64,000 nucleotides of DNA, from the NCBI GenBank assembly GCA_004297625.1, contig SCTY01000071.1:62001-126000 (forward strand), written 5' to 3'. The notes beneath the pieces were generated by a model. The model worked only from the letters and a program-made list of their open reading frames with translations, had not been told where the DNA came from and searched no databases. Both the position numbers and the translations under genes were made by a program. Every line of letters starts with the position of its first letter. The first letter of the stretch is position 1. The DNA is from Betaproteobacteria bacterium (GTDB lineage: Bacteria; Pseudomonadota; Gammaproteobacteria; Burkholderiales; SG8-39). Positions 33,038 to 42,115 of the stretch are shown here, piece by piece.

Positions 33038-33790
33038 TTGCTGGCGTTGCGAAACGTCACGAAGGTGTTCGGCGCCGACGCGCAGCGTTACATCGCGCTC
33101 GACGGCATCAACCTCGAGGTCTCGGAAGGCGAGCTCGTCTGCCTGCTCGGACCTTCCGGCTGCGGCAAATCCACCCTGCTCAACATCCTCGCCGGCTTCG
33201 ACGCGGCGAGCGACGGCTCGGTGCATTTCCAGGGCGCCCCGGTGCGCGGCGCGGGCAAGGACCGGGTGATGTTCTTTCAGGACGCGGGCGCCGCGTTGCT
33301 CCCGTGGCTCTCGGCCGAGGAAAACGTGCGCTTCGCTCTGCGCGTGCGCAAGGTGCCGAAGCCGGAGTGGCCGGCGATCATCGACAAGTACCTGGCGATG
33401 GTCGATCTCGCCGAGCACCGCCGCAAATTCCCCGCGCAGCTCTCCGGCGGCATGCGCCAGCGGCTGCAGATCGCGCGGGCGCTGGCGGTGGAGCCGAAGG
33501 TGCTCCTCATGGACGAGCCATTCGCTGCGCTCGACGCGTTGACGCGCCGCCGCATGCACGGTTTCCTGCTCGATATCTGGCGGCGCACCGGTACGACGAT
33601 CGTTTTCGTCACGCACGACATCGCCGAGGCCGTCACGCTCGCCGATCGCATCTGCCTGATGTCGGTCGGCCCGGGGTCGCGCATCACCGAGGTGATCGAC
33701 GTCGGCCTCGCGCGTCCTCGCGATCTCGCCGATCCCGGCGCGGCGCAACTCTTCAAGCGAGTCGAGGCGCTGCTTACCTCCGAGAAATGA
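33038..33790 (+). CDS. ABC transporter ATPase, nitrate/sulfonate/taurine type
   Basis: 250 residues from TTG 33038. Walker A GPSGCGKST, MFFQDAGAALLPWLSAEENV, signature LSGGMRQRLQIARAL, Walker B KVLLMDEPFAALDALTR and the switch FVTHDIAEAV. This is the SsuB/TauB/NrtD class that pairs with one permease type. The stop overlaps the permease start by 4 bp (ATGA). It drives import of the ligand of the binding protein encoded two genes on. GAGGAG precedes the TTG. Confidence 0.95.
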   Translation: MLALRNVTKVFGADAQRYIALDGINLEVSEGELVCLLGPSGCGKSTLLNILAGFDAASDGSVHFQGAPVRGAGKDRVMFFQDAGAALLPWLSAEENVRFALRVRKVPKPEWPAIIDKYLAMVDLAEHRRKFPAQLSGGMRQRLQIARALAVEPKVLLMDEPFAALDALTRRRMHGFLLDIWRRTGTTIVFVTHDIAEAVTLADRICLMSVGPGSRITEVIDVGLARPRDLADPGAAQLFKRVEALLTSEK

Positions 33791-34611
33791 CCGAAGAAAC
33801 GCTCCCGATCAGCGCGCCGGTCGGCGCCGCGAAATCCAGCGTGTGGACGCGGCACCGCGGCGCGCTGCTTTTCGCCGGCTCGATCGCCATCGCCTTCGCC
33901 GCCTGGCAGTTCCTGTCCACCTTCGTGTTCAACCCCTTCCTGATCCCGCCGCCGCTCGTCGTATTCGAGACGATGGTGCCGATGGTGAAGAGCGGCGAGA
34001 TCTTCCGCCACGTCGCGATCAGCATGGCGCGGGTCGGGGTCGGCTTCGTGACCGGGTCCGTGGCGGCGGTCGTGCTCGGCGTGCTTCTGGGCCGCATCCG
34101 GGTCATCAACGAGCTCCTCGACCCGGTCATCGAGCTGCTGCGCTATCTTTCACCGACGGCGATGATTCCGATCGCGGTGATCTGGTTCGGCATCGGAGAA
34201 ACGTCGAAGTACTTCCTCATTTTCTGGGGCACGTTCTTCATCGTGCTCATCAACACCACGGCCGGTGTCATGCGCGCGCCGATCATCCGCCAGCGCGCCG
34301 CCGAATGCCTCGGGGCGAGCGAGCTGCAGATCTTCCTGCTCGTGGTCATTCCGTCCGCCGCGCCGTACATCGTCACCGGCATGCGCATCGCGATGGCTTC
34401 GTCTTTCATGAGCATCATCCCGGCCGAGATCCTGGCGGCCGATTCGGGGATCGGCTTCCTGCTGCAGCAGTCGTCGGTGCTGCTCCAGACCAACCGCATC
34501 TTCGTCGCGCTGCTGACGATCTGCGTGCTCGGCTTCGTCTTCGACCGCCTGTTCCGCATGGCGGTCGACCGCATGCTTTCGCGCTACATGTCCTATATCG
34601 CCTTGACCTAG
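33787..34611 (+). CDS. ABC transporter permease, nitrate/sulfonate/taurine type
   Basis: 274 residues with six predicted membrane helices. The inner-membrane permease signature is seen at ECLGASELQIFLLVVIPSAAPYIVTGMRIA, the EAA loop that contacts the ATPase. Upstream stretch FNPFLIPPPLVVFETMVPMVKSGEIFRHVAISMARV is standard in SsuC-like proteins. It overlaps the ATPase gene and precedes the binding protein by 12 bp. Confidence 0.94.
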   Translation: MTEETLPISAPVGAAKSSVWTRHRGALLFAGSIAIAFAAWQFLSTFVFNPFLIPPPLVVFETMVPMVKSGEIFRHVAISMARVGVGFVTGSVAAVVLGVLLGRIRVINELLDPVIELLRYLSPTAMIPIAVIWFGIGETSKYFLIFWGTFFIVLINTTAGVMRAPIIRQRAAECLGASELQIFLLVVIPSAAPYIVTGMRIAMASSFMSIIPAEILAADSGIGFLLQQSSVLLQTNRIFVALLTICVLGFVFDRLFRMAVDRMLSRYMSYIALT

Positions 34612-34623
34612 AGGAGGAGCCTC

Positions 34624-35607
34624 ATGAAATATCGATTGCCGTTGTTGTTATTGAGCATCTCTTTATTGGCAGGAACGGCGCACGCCCAAGCGCTGAAGAA
34701 GGTGACGCTCTTCGGCCAGCCGTCGGTCAACAACGACGCCATCTGGATGGCGCTCGAGTACGGATACTTCAAGGAGCAGGGGCTCGACGTCGACTACCGG
34801 GTGTTTCCGTCCGGCACCACGGCGTTCCAGACTTTCCGCACCGGCCAGGGCGACATCGTCATGACCGGCGACCTGCCGAGCGTTCAATACTTCTTCAACA
34901 ACCCCGGCCAGTACCAGACCTTCGCCGCCATCGAGCGCGACGCCAAGGGCTACGTTGTCATCGCGCGCAAGGACATCCGCAAGCCGCAGGACCTGGCCGG
35001 CAAGACGGTCGCCACGCGCGTGGGCTCGACCGGCTCGTGGTTCATCTCGGAGTACCTGACCAAGAACCGCGTGGACCCGAAGGGCGTGCCGGTCAAGAAC
35101 CTGGACACCCAGCTTTTGCCCGCCGCGCTGTGCAAGGGCGACATTTCCGCGTTCTTCATCTGGCAGCCGATCGGCTCGCGGACGCTGGAGATCTGCCCGA
35201 ACGAGGCGCACCAGCTCTCCGACGCGAGCGGCTATATCCAGGGCTACCTCGTGGCCGGCGCCCGGCCCGAGTTCCTCAGCTCGGCTGACGGCGCCGACAA
35301 GGTCGTGCGGTTCCTGCGCGCCATCATGAAGGGGCGCGCCAAGGCGCAAGGCGATTTCAAGGCGGTCGCCGCGTTCGCCGCGAAGACCTACAGCCTCAGC
35401 GAAAAGGCCACGCGTGACCAATGGGATACCAACATCCGGCCCATCGCCCTCGACAAGGTGTACTACGATGACTTCTGCAGCCTGAGCAAATGGGCGCGCG
35501 GGGCAGGCCTCACCTCGCAGCCGCTCGACTTCACGAAGCTCACCTGGCCGAACGGGCTGCGCGCCATCGATGCGAAGCTGGCGGAAACCCCGCCGCCGCC
35601 CTGCTAG
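34624..35607 (+). CDS. ABC transporter solute-binding protein, NMT1/SsuA-like
   Basis: 327 residues with a signal peptide ending AGTAHA. Type II periplasmic fold: VNNDAIWMALEYGYFKEQGLDVDYRVFPSG, RTGQGDIVMTGDLPSVQYF, and RVGSTGSWFISEYLTKNRVDPKGV. The class takes up sulfonates, taurine, nitrate or thiamine precursors. Two extra cysteines (ALCKGD and LEICPNE) are present. GGAGGAG lies before the ATG. Third gene of the ABC operon; PEP carboxylase follows 63 bp later. Confidence 0.92.
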   Translation: MKYRLPLLLLSISLLAGTAHAQALKKVTLFGQPSVNNDAIWMALEYGYFKEQGLDVDYRVFPSGTTAFQTFRTGQGDIVMTGDLPSVQYFFNNPGQYQTFAAIERDAKGYVVIARKDIRKPQDLAGKTVATRVGSTGSWFISEYLTKNRVDPKGVPVKNLDTQLLPAALCKGDISAFFIWQPIGSRTLEICPNEAHQLSDASGYIQGYLVAGARPEFLSSADGADKVVRFLRAIMKGRAKAQGDFKAVAAFAAKTYSLSEKATRDQWDTNIRPIALDKVYYDDFCSLSKWARGAGLTSQPLDFTKLTWPNGLRAIDAKLAETPPPPC

Positions 35608-35670
35608 GTCAGCGCGATAGCAGGCTGCGCCGCTGGGACAGCGGGGCGTATTTCCTGACGACCGTCGTTC

Positions 35671-38427
35671 ATGCCGTATTTCACTTCGTCGACGCCATCA
35701 CCCACCGGCGAGGAGAAGGAGCAACTTCTCCGCGAAGACCGGCGCCTGCTCGGGCGGCTGCTGGGCGACGTGATCGCGGAGCAGGTCGGCGAGAAGATCC
35801 GCACCCGGATCGAGACCATCCGCCAGACCGCGGTGCGCTTCCGGCGCAGCGAGTCGGACCCGGCGCTCGGCGAGGCTGCGGCGGTCAAGGCCGAGCTCGA
35901 GGCGCAGCTCGACGCGTTGTCGGCGGACGAGACGATGCACGTGGTGCGCGCGTTCAGCTTCTTCTCGCATCTGCTCAACATCGCGGAGGACGCGCACCAG
36001 AACCGGCGGCGCCAGGCGCACGCGGAAGCGGGCTCGCCGCGCCGGCGGGGAAGCTTCGCCCATGCGCTCGAGCAGGTCGGCGCGCACGCGGGCAAGGAGG
36101 AGATCCTCGCCTGGTTCGCGCGCGCGCGCGTATGCCCGGTGCTTACCGCGCACCCGACCGAAGTGCAGCGCCAGAGCATTCTCGACTGCGAGCGCGAGAT
36201 CGCGCGGCTCATCGCGCAGCCCGCGTCGAGCGCTCGCGACGAGACGCTGCATGCCGAGGTCCTGCGCCTCTGGCTCACCGCGATGCTGCGCCTGGTGAAG
36301 CTCGAGGTGGCCGACGAGATCGGCAACGCGCTCGCCTACTTTCGCCTCACCTTCCTCCACGAGCTGCCGCGGCTGTATGCGGAATTGGAGCAAGCGCTGC
36401 AGGCGCGCTTTCAGCTCGAGCGCGAGCCGTGGCTGCCGGCTTTCCTCACCGTCGGCACCTGGGTGGGCGGCGACCGCGACGGCAATCCGAACGTCACCGC
36501 GCAAACCCTCGAGATCGCGGTGTCGCAGCAGGCGCGCCTGATCCTCGGCCATTACCTCGAGGAAACCAACCGGCTCGGCAAGGAACTCAGCATGGCGGCG
36601 CGGCTCATGCGCACGCCACGCGCGGTGCGCAGCCTCGCCGAGCGCTCGGGCGACGAGTCCCCGTACCGGCAGGAGGAGCCGTACCGCCGCGCGCTTTCCG
36701 GCGTCTACGCGCGCCTCGCTGCGACCGCGGAGTCGCTCGTCGGCCTGCACGCCGCGCCGGAGCCCGTCTCCGCCCGGCCGCCTTATGCGTCGGCGGCCGA
36801 TTTCGCCGCCGAGCTCGAGGTGCTCGCGCGCGGGCTGGAAGAGCAGGGCGCGGCGCTCCTCGGCAAAGGGCGCCTGTGCGCGCTGCGCAGAAAGGTGAGC
36901 ATCTTCGGTTTTCACCTCGCGCCCATCGACTTGCGCCAGAGCTCCGACGCCCATTGCGCGGTGGTGGCCGAACTGCTCGACCGCGCGGGCGTCGACGGGG
37001 ACTACGAAGGCCTGGACGAAGAGGGGCGCGCCAAGCTTCTGCGGCAGGAGCTCGCGAGCCCGAGGCTGCTGCACGTGCCGCACGCCGAGTATTCGGCCTT
37101 CGCGCGAAGCGAGCTCGAAGTGGCACAGACCGCCGCGCGCGCACAGCGCCGCTTCGGCGCCGCGGCGGTGTCGAAGTATGTGATCTCGCACTGCGAATCG
37201 CTCTCGGACCTGCTCGAAGTCGGCGTGCTGCTGCGCGAGGCGGGGCTGCTGCGCGGCTCGGCGCTGGACGTCGACCTCATCCCGCTTTTCGAGTCGATCG
37301 ACGACCTCGAGCGCTGCGGCGGCATCATGCGCTCGGCGCTCGCGCTGCCGCTCTACCGCGGCTGGGTGCGCGCGCGGGGAGACGAGCAGGAAGTGATGCT
37401 CGGCTACTCCGACAGCAATAAGGACGGCGGCTACGTTTCTTCGAGCTGGACGCTGTACAAGGCGACCCTCGATCTGATGCGCGCGTGCCGCGAGCATGGC
37501 GTCAGGCTGCGGCTGTTCCACGGGCGCGGCGGCACGGTCGGCCGCGGCGGCGGCCCGAGCTACGAGGCGATCCTTTCGCAGCCGCCGGGAAGCGTGGACG
37601 GCGCGCTGCGCCTCACCGAGCAGGGGGAAGTCATCGCGAGCAAGTACGCGGACCCGGAAAACGGCCGCCACAACCTGGAGATCCTCGTCGCCGCGACGCT
37701 CGAAGCGAGCTTCGGTTCAGCGGACGCCGACGGCCATGCTCGCCACGCCGAAATCATGGGGCAGCTCTCGCGGCTCGCGCTCGCCGCTTATCGCAGCCTC
37801 GTGCACGCGCCCGGCTTCATGGATTACTTCCGCGCCGCTACGCCGCTCTCCGAGATCGCGAGCCTCAACATCGGCAGCCGGCCCGCGGCGCGGCGCGATT
37901 CGTGGCGCCTCGAAGACCTGCGCGCGATTCCCTGGGTGTTCGGCTGGAGCCAGTGCCGCGTCATGCTGCCCGGCTGGTACGGCTTCGGCGTGGCGGTTTC
38001 CCAGTGGCTCGCCGAAGGGCGCGGCACGCTGGAAGAGCTGCGCGGCATGTACCTCGACTGGCCATTTTTCCGCGCAATGCTCTCCAACCTCGACATGGTG
38101 CTTGCCAAGACCGACCTCGGCATCGCGCAGCGCTACGCCGAGCTCGCCGAAGAGGCCTTGCGCGACGCGATCTTTCCGCGCATCGCCGCGGAGTGGGAGG
38201 AGTGCCGAAAGCAGCTTTTCGCCATTACCGGCGCGACGGAATTTCTCGCCGACAATCCGACCCTCGCGCGCTCGATCCGCAACCGCTTCGCGTACCTCGA
38301 TGCGCTCAACCACATCCAGGTCGGGCTGCTGCGCCGCTACCGCGCGGGCGACACCGACGCGCGCTCGGTGCGCGCGATTCACCTCACCATCAACGGCATC
38401 GCCGCCGGTCTGCGCAACAGCGGCTGA
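35671..38427 (+). CDS. ppc: phosphoenolpyruvate carboxylase
   Basis: 918 residues, near the usual 880-950. Catalytic signatures: LTAHPTEVQRQ with the active histidine near residue 161, VGGDRDGNPNVT, LGYSDSNKDGGYVSSSW, FHGRGGTVGRGGGP near 615-628 and a C-terminal FLADNPTLARSIRNRFAY with the inhibitor region. It adds bicarbonate to PEP to give oxaloacetate, refilling the TCA cycle in the cytoplasm. It may be read from the ABC promoter but has a 63-bp gap of its own. A terminator hairpin overlaps its stop. Confidence 0.97.
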   Translation: MPYFTSSTPSPTGEEKEQLLREDRRLLGRLLGDVIAEQVGEKIRTRIETIRQTAVRFRRSESDPALGEAAAVKAELEAQLDALSADETMHVVRAFSFFSHLLNIAEDAHQNRRRQAHAEAGSPRRRGSFAHALEQVGAHAGKEEILAWFARARVCPVLTAHPTEVQRQSILDCEREIARLIAQPASSARDETLHAEVLRLWLTAMLRLVKLEVADEIGNALAYFRLTFLHELPRLYAELEQALQARFQLEREPWLPAFLTVGTWVGGDRDGNPNVTAQTLEIAVSQQARLILGHYLEETNRLGKELSMAARLMRTPRAVRSLAERSGDESPYRQEEPYRRALSGVYARLAATAESLVGLHAAPEPVSARPPYASAADFAAELEVLARGLEEQGAALLGKGRLCALRRKVSIFGFHLAPIDLRQSSDAHCAVVAELLDRAGVDGDYEGLDEEGRAKLLRQELASPRLLHVPHAEYSAFARSELEVAQTAARAQRRFGAAAVSKYVISHCESLSDLLEVGVLLREAGLLRGSALDVDLIPLFESIDDLERCGGIMRSALALPLYRGWVRARGDEQEVMLGYSDSNKDGGYVSSSWTLYKATLDLMRACREHGVRLRLFHGRGGTVGRGGGPSYEAILSQPPGSVDGALRLTEQGEVIASKYADPENGRHNLEILVAATLEASFGSADADGHARHAEIMGQLSRLALAAYRSLVHAPGFMDYFRAATPLSEIASLNIGSRPAARRDSWRLEDLRAIPWVFGWSQCRVMLPGWYGFGVAVSQWLAEGRGTLEELRGMYLDWPFFRAMLSNLDMVLAKTDLGIAQRYAELAEEALRDAIFPRIAAEWEECRKQLFAITGATEFLADNPTLARSIRNRFAYLDALNHIQVGLLRRYRAGDTDARSVRAIHLTINGIAAGLRNSG

Positions 38428-38449
38428 AAAAGGGGTCAGGACCCTTTTT
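38427..38449. terminator. bidirectional terminator between ppc and the glycine-zipper gene
   Basis: Stem AAAAAGGG (38427-38434) with CCCTTTTT (38442-38449) around a 7-base loop, giving A-runs and T-runs on both strands. It overlaps the stop codons of both convergent genes. The GGGGTCAGGACCC core belongs to the same GTCAGA/GACAGA-type family as other hairpins in the window. Confidence 0.75.
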
Positions 38450-38952
38450 CAGGTGGGGCGCTCGTCGGCGACCAGCGTTCCGTTGCGGAAGCGCACGCGG
38501 CCGCCGGACCGCCACGCGGGCGGCTGATCGACGGTGACGGTGCGCGTGCTGCCGTCGTTCATGCGCACCTGAATCGCGTAACGCTGCTTGGTGCGCGTCT
38601 GGCGCTCGATCTGGTGCCCGGCGAACGCGCCGCCGGCGGCGCCCACCACGGTGCCCAGATCGCGGTGACCGTCGGCGATCTCGTGTCCGACCACTGCGCC
38701 GGCAACGCCGCCGATTACCGCGCCGACCCCGGTCGGTTCGGTTTTGACTTCGATCGCCCTTACACGCGTCACCACGCCGCAATCCGCGCACACCGGCGCG
38801 GCCGCGGCTTGCTTTTGGGCTGCTGCAGCTTGTGTCTGCTCGGGCTTTTCTGCATTCGATTTCGGAAGAACCCCGGTCATCGCGGCGACGCCGACTCCGG
38901 AGAGCACGATGACGCTTACCGCGGCCCCCGCCATCAACGGATGAATACGCAT
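38449..38952 (-). CDS. glycine-zipper (2TM) membrane-associated protein
   Basis: 167 residues. An N-terminal hydrophobic segment (MAGAAVSVIVLSGVGVAAM) anchors or exports it. A Gln/Ala-rich linker follows, then CADCGVVTRVRAIEVKTEPTGVG and the zipper GAVIGGVAGAVVGHEIADGHRD...GTVVGAAGGAFAGHQIE, which is the two-helix glycine-zipper of the SlyB/PCP type. The C-terminal strand part (YAIQVRMNDGSTRTVTVDQ) resembles the outer domain of such lipoproteins. No lipobox cysteine was found. Probably envelope-associated. Confidence 0.85.
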   Translation of the reverse strand: MRIHPLMAGAAVSVIVLSGVGVAAMTGVLPKSNAEKPEQTQAAAAQKQAAAAPVCADCGVVTRVRAIEVKTEPTGVGAVIGGVAGAVVGHEIADGHRDLGTVVGAAGGAFAGHQIERQTRTKQRYAIQVRMNDGSTRTVTVDQPPAWRSGGRVRFRNGTLVADERPT

Positions 38953-39023
38953 GCGGTTGCTCCTCGAGAATTTTCCGGGAGCGAATATACCTGCGGGCTG
39001 TTAAGCGATTTCGAGCGCGCGGG

Positions 39024-39041
39024 CGTCGCTGATCAGCGACG
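39024..39041. terminator. perfect 18-bp palindrome after the amidase gene
   Basis: Arms CGTCGCTGA/TCAGCGACG form a perfect palindrome. Its GATCAGCGACGGTTT half recurs 23 bp further (39054-39068), directly next to the amidase stop. It may act as a terminator stem, with the A-run of AAAACCG on the minus strand as a weak run; no long T-run is present. Confidence 0.45.
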
Positions 39042-39068
39042 GTTTGGGTCGCCGATCAGCGACGGTTT

Positions 39069-40490
39069 TCAGCTCGCCATCGGCGGCGAGCGGCGATGCC
39101 AGTCGGTCACCTGCTGGTAGGCATGCGCCGCGCGCAGCAGCTTCGCCTCCGAGAACGGCCGGCCGACGAGCTGGAATGCGACCGGCAGGCCCTTCGCATC
39201 GAAGCCCGCGGGAACGCTGATCGAAGGAAGGCCGAGGTAGTTGATGCCGCGCGTGCAGTGCCCGACGGTGCCGATCACGCGCGCCACATCGACCGGGTGG
39301 CCGCGCGTGGTTTCCTCGATGCTCGGCACCGGGATCGGCACCGCGGGGAGGTGAAGCACATCGACATCCTTGAGCGCCAGGTCGATGAACTCCCGAGTTA
39401 TCGGCGCGCGCATCGCGAGCGCTTCGCAGTAGCGCGTCGCGGGATAGAGCAGCCCCGGCTCGATGCGGCTGCGCACCTGCTCGGCGTAATCCTCGCGCCG
39501 CGTCTCGAGCCACTTGCGGTGGATGGTGGCCGCCTCGACGGACATGATCAGGTGCGCAAGGCTGTTCACGAGATTCATGTCGGGCACCTCGACCAGCGTC
39601 ACCCGCGCGCCCATGGCGCGCAGCGCTTCCAGGCTCTCGTCGAGCAGCTTCTTGATCTCCGCCGACACCATCTCGTAGTAATAGCTGCGCGGCACGCCGA
39701 CGCGCAGCCCGCGTCCGCCGCCGGCAAGAAGCGCCTCGTAGTGCGGCACCGGGCGGGCGGAGGAGGTGGCATCGGCGCGATCCGCGCCGGCAATGACCTC
39801 CAGCAGGCGCGCGCAATCGCGCGCCGAGCGCGCGAGCGGCCCGACGCAATCGAGCGAATGCGAAAGCGGCATCACGCCCGCGCGGCTCACGCGCGTGAGC
39901 GTGGGCTTCAGGCCCGTGAGCCCGCACATCGAAGCCGGATGGCGCAACGACCCGCCCGTATCGGTGCCGAGCGAGCCGAAGACGATGCGCGCCGCCACGG
40001 CGGCGCCCGATCCGCTCGAGGAGCCGCCGGGCACGTGTTCGGGATTCCAGGGATTGCGCGCGTGGCCGTAATGCTCGTTGAACCCGGTCGGGCTGAAGGC
40101 GAATTCCGCCATGTGCAGCGCGCCGATGTTCACCGCGCCCGCCGCCGAGAGGCGCTCGAGCACCGCCGCAGTCGTCTCGGGCACGAAGTCCTTCCGGATC
40201 TTCGAGCCGCAGGCGACGATCTTGCCGCCGCGGTAGAAGAGGTCCTTGTGCGCGAGCGGCACGCCGTGCAGCGGACCGCAGGCCTTCCCGTCCCTGCGCT
40301 CGCCGTCGGCCTTTTCGGCCTCGCGCAACGCGTCGGTCGCGTCGAGCGCCGCGAAGCAGTTGAGCTTCGGGCCGAGCTTCCTTGCGCGCGCGATCGCCGC
40401 CTGCGTGAGCTCGACCGAGGTCACTTCGCCGCGCGCCACCGCGTCGGCCGCTTCGGCGAGCCCGAGCGACATCATTTCGCTCTCGTTCAT
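39069..40490 (-). CDS. amidase-signature hydrolase, AtzE-like
   Basis: 473 residues from ATG 40490. The Ser-cisSer-Lys triad is visible: Lys in PLAHKDLFYRGG, Ser in PGGSSSGSGAAVAA and cis-Ser in GTDTGGSLRHPAS. This is the Asp-tRNA(Gln) amidotransferase A-like amidase family. The small upstream gene resembles AtzG, the partner that stabilises AtzE (1-carboxybiuret hydrolase) in cyanuric acid degradation, so hydrolysis of a ureide or carbamoyl compound is plausible. Its start overlaps the small gene stop by 4 bp. Confidence 0.92.
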   Translation of the reverse strand: MNESEMMSLGLAEAADAVARGEVTSVELTQAAIARARKLGPKLNCFAALDATDALREAEKADGERRDGKACGPLHGVPLAHKDLFYRGGKIVACGSKIRKDFVPETTAAVLERLSAAGAVNIGALHMAEFAFSPTGFNEHYGHARNPWNPEHVPGGSSSGSGAAVAARIVFGSLGTDTGGSLRHPASMCGLTGLKPTLTRVSRAGVMPLSHSLDCVGPLARSARDCARLLEVIAGADRADATSSARPVPHYEALLAGGGRGLRVGVPRSYYYEMVSAEIKKLLDESLEALRAMGARVTLVEVPDMNLVNSLAHLIMSVEAATIHRKWLETRREDYAEQVRSRIEPGLLYPATRYCEALAMRAPITREFIDLALKDVDVLHLPAVPIPVPSIEETTRGHPVDVARVIGTVGHCTRGINYLGLPSISVPAGFDAKGLPVAFQLVGRPFSEAKLLRAAHAYQQVTDWHRRSPPMAS

Positions 40491-40684
40491 CGGTCGTCCG
40501 CCTGGTCGCGCAGGCACGCGAGGTAGACGGCCGGCTCGTCTTCGAAGCGCAGCCACGCGTCGGCTGCCTCGCGCACCGTCCGGTTGGTCGGGCCGGCGAG
40601 CGCCGCAGCGCGCGCCGCATCGGCTTCGCTCAGCGGGACGGCCTGCAGCTCGGCGGCGATCTGGTCCAGCAAGGATTTGCTCAT
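40487..40684 (-). CDS. AtzG-like small subunit (DUF4089)
   Basis: 65 residues. MSKSLLDQIAAELQAVPLSE and LRFEDEPAVYLACLRDQ match the AtzG/DUF4089 helical protein that forms a complex with AtzE-type amidases. A 4-bp overlap with the amidase start and a 10-bp gap to the upstream aldolase gene indicate one operon. In other bacteria the subunit is needed for soluble amidase. Confidence 0.8.
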   Translation of the reverse strand: MSKSLLDQIAAELQAVPLSEADAARAAALAGPTNRTVREAADAWLRFEDEPAVYLACLRDQADDR

Positions 40685-40694
40685 GTCGGTTTCC

Positions 40695-42071
40695 TCATCG
40701 GTTCGAAAGGCCGCCGGCGCTGCGGCGCGGCGCGCCCACTTCGCCAGCGTAGAACCACCACCAGTCCTCGGCCGGGGGCTCGGCCGCGCGCAGATCGTCG
40801 ATGAGCCGCGCGGGCAGGGCCTGCGGCGCGCCGAACCGGCGCGCCAGGTGGTCCATCGCGAGAAATTGTTCACGCTGGATCGCGTCGACCGTCGCGCGCT
40901 CCAGGGTATCGGCGACGAAGTCGGTGCCATGCCCCACTTCGTGCACCAGCGGCCCGCCGCCGAGCGCGTCCAGCGTCTGGCGGCGCACCTCGGCGTCGAC
41001 GATGAGGTCGCAGCGCGAGTACATCGGCATGCGGCGCGTCGCGATGTCGAGGCCCACGCGGCAGGCGGGAACGAGCTCGCGCGCGCTCAGCGCATAGGCG
41101 CGCCCGTAGAGGTCGTGCGTGTGCACCACGGCCTGCACGTCCTCGCGCTCGCGAAGCAGCTGCGCGTGGAACCACTTGAATCCCGGCGGGCGCGGCCCGG
41201 CGATCGAGTTCGCCGCCATGTCGAGCAGGCACATGTCCTCGGGCCCGATGTCGCCGAAGTTCTTCGATGCGCTGATGAGGAAGTGCTCGCCGGGCAGGCG
41301 ATGGCTGATGTGCTCGAGAAAGCCGACCAGCGTGTCGCGCTCCCAGAGCGCGCGGCAGCTAAAGGCGATTTTTGCTTTCAGGAGGTCTTGATTCCTCGAG
41401 AAGTGCGTAAAAGGATGGGCGAGCGGCCCGGGATCGAGGGAGGCGAAGAACTCGTGGTAGTGGGGGTGCCCGGCGAATTGGCGCCAGATCTTGTCCGAGT
41501 CCTCGCGCTCCACGGTGCGCAGCTCTTTTTCGCCCGCGACGATGGCGTTCGCCTGCGCGAGGTATTCCAGATGGTAGAGCGCTGCCAGGCACTCGTAGAT
41601 ATCGGCGCCGGCTGCCCATGCGCCGATGCCGGGCTGCTGAACCGCGCTCGCGCGCGCTACTGCTTCCGCGAGCTTATCGCTCGAACAGGCTTCCAGGCCG
41701 TAAGCAGTGGCCGACTCCATGTGCGTGAGCGGCTTGAGTGAGTACCCCGCGATCGCCGCCGCCATGGCGTAGCGCGGCGCCGCGAAGATGCAAGCCTTGC
41801 GTTTCTCGTTGCTACGGTAAATGGAGAGGTCTACATGAAACTGGCGCGGCAGCTCACCGCCCCCGTCGACGATCCTCCCCGACGCGTCGCACACCAGCAC
41901 GTCGCTCGCGGCAATGCTTCTGGGCAGCACTTTTCTCGAGAAGCGCGGCGTGGCGAGGAGGCGCTCGCTCCCCGGGATGCGCACGCTGAGGTGGCCCCAG
42001 AGATCGATCATCTCGTGCCGCGCGAGCACGCGGCAGACGCGGGCGAGATCTTCCTGCAGTTGGGTTTTCAA
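40695..42071 (-). CDS. tandem class II aldolase/adducin-domain protein, N-terminal half degenerate
   Basis: About 458 residues from TTG 42071; a TTG at 42089 is also possible and no strong ribosome site is seen, so the start is uncertain. Two class II aldolase (adducin) units are fused. The C-terminal one has VVHTHDLYGRA with metal-binding histidines near 317-319 and a later VHEVGHGTDF histidine. The N-terminal one has HEMIDLWGHLSVRIPG and the corresponding stretch IFAAPRYAMAAA (residues 96-107) where HxH should be: the metal ligands are lost. The gene precedes atzG-like and amidase genes and is divergent from a Bug gene. Confidence 0.82.
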   Translation of the reverse strand: MKTQLQEDLARVCRVLARHEMIDLWGHLSVRIPGSERLLATPRFSRKVLPRSIAASDVLVCDASGRIVDGGGELPRQFHVDLSIYRSNEKRKACIFAAPRYAMAAAIAGYSLKPLTHMESATAYGLEACSSDKLAEAVARASAVQQPGIGAWAAGADIYECLAALYHLEYLAQANAIVAGEKELRTVEREDSDKIWRQFAGHPHYHEFFASLDPGPLAHPFTHFSRNQDLLKAKIAFSCRALWERDTLVGFLEHISHRLPGEHFLISASKNFGDIGPEDMCLLDMAANSIAGPRPPGFKWFHAQLLREREDVQAVVHTHDLYGRAYALSARELVPACRVGLDIATRRMPMYSRCDLIVDAEVRRQTLDALGGGPLVHEVGHGTDFVADTLERATVDAIQREQFLAMDHLARRFGAPQALPARLIDDLRAAEPPAEDWWWFYAGEVGAPRRSAGGLSNR

Positions 42072-42115
42072 AATCCGGATTGACCGCAAAGCGTGGCCGA
42101 CTCTAGCATGATCCG

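Noticed and set aside
35607..35670. A frame reading RLRRWDSGAYFLTTVV, similar to the N-terminus of REP-associated Y1 transposases
   Set aside because: Only about 16 residues, no catalytic HUH or Tyr motif, no start, and it runs into ppc in another frame. Too short to call a remnant with confidence.
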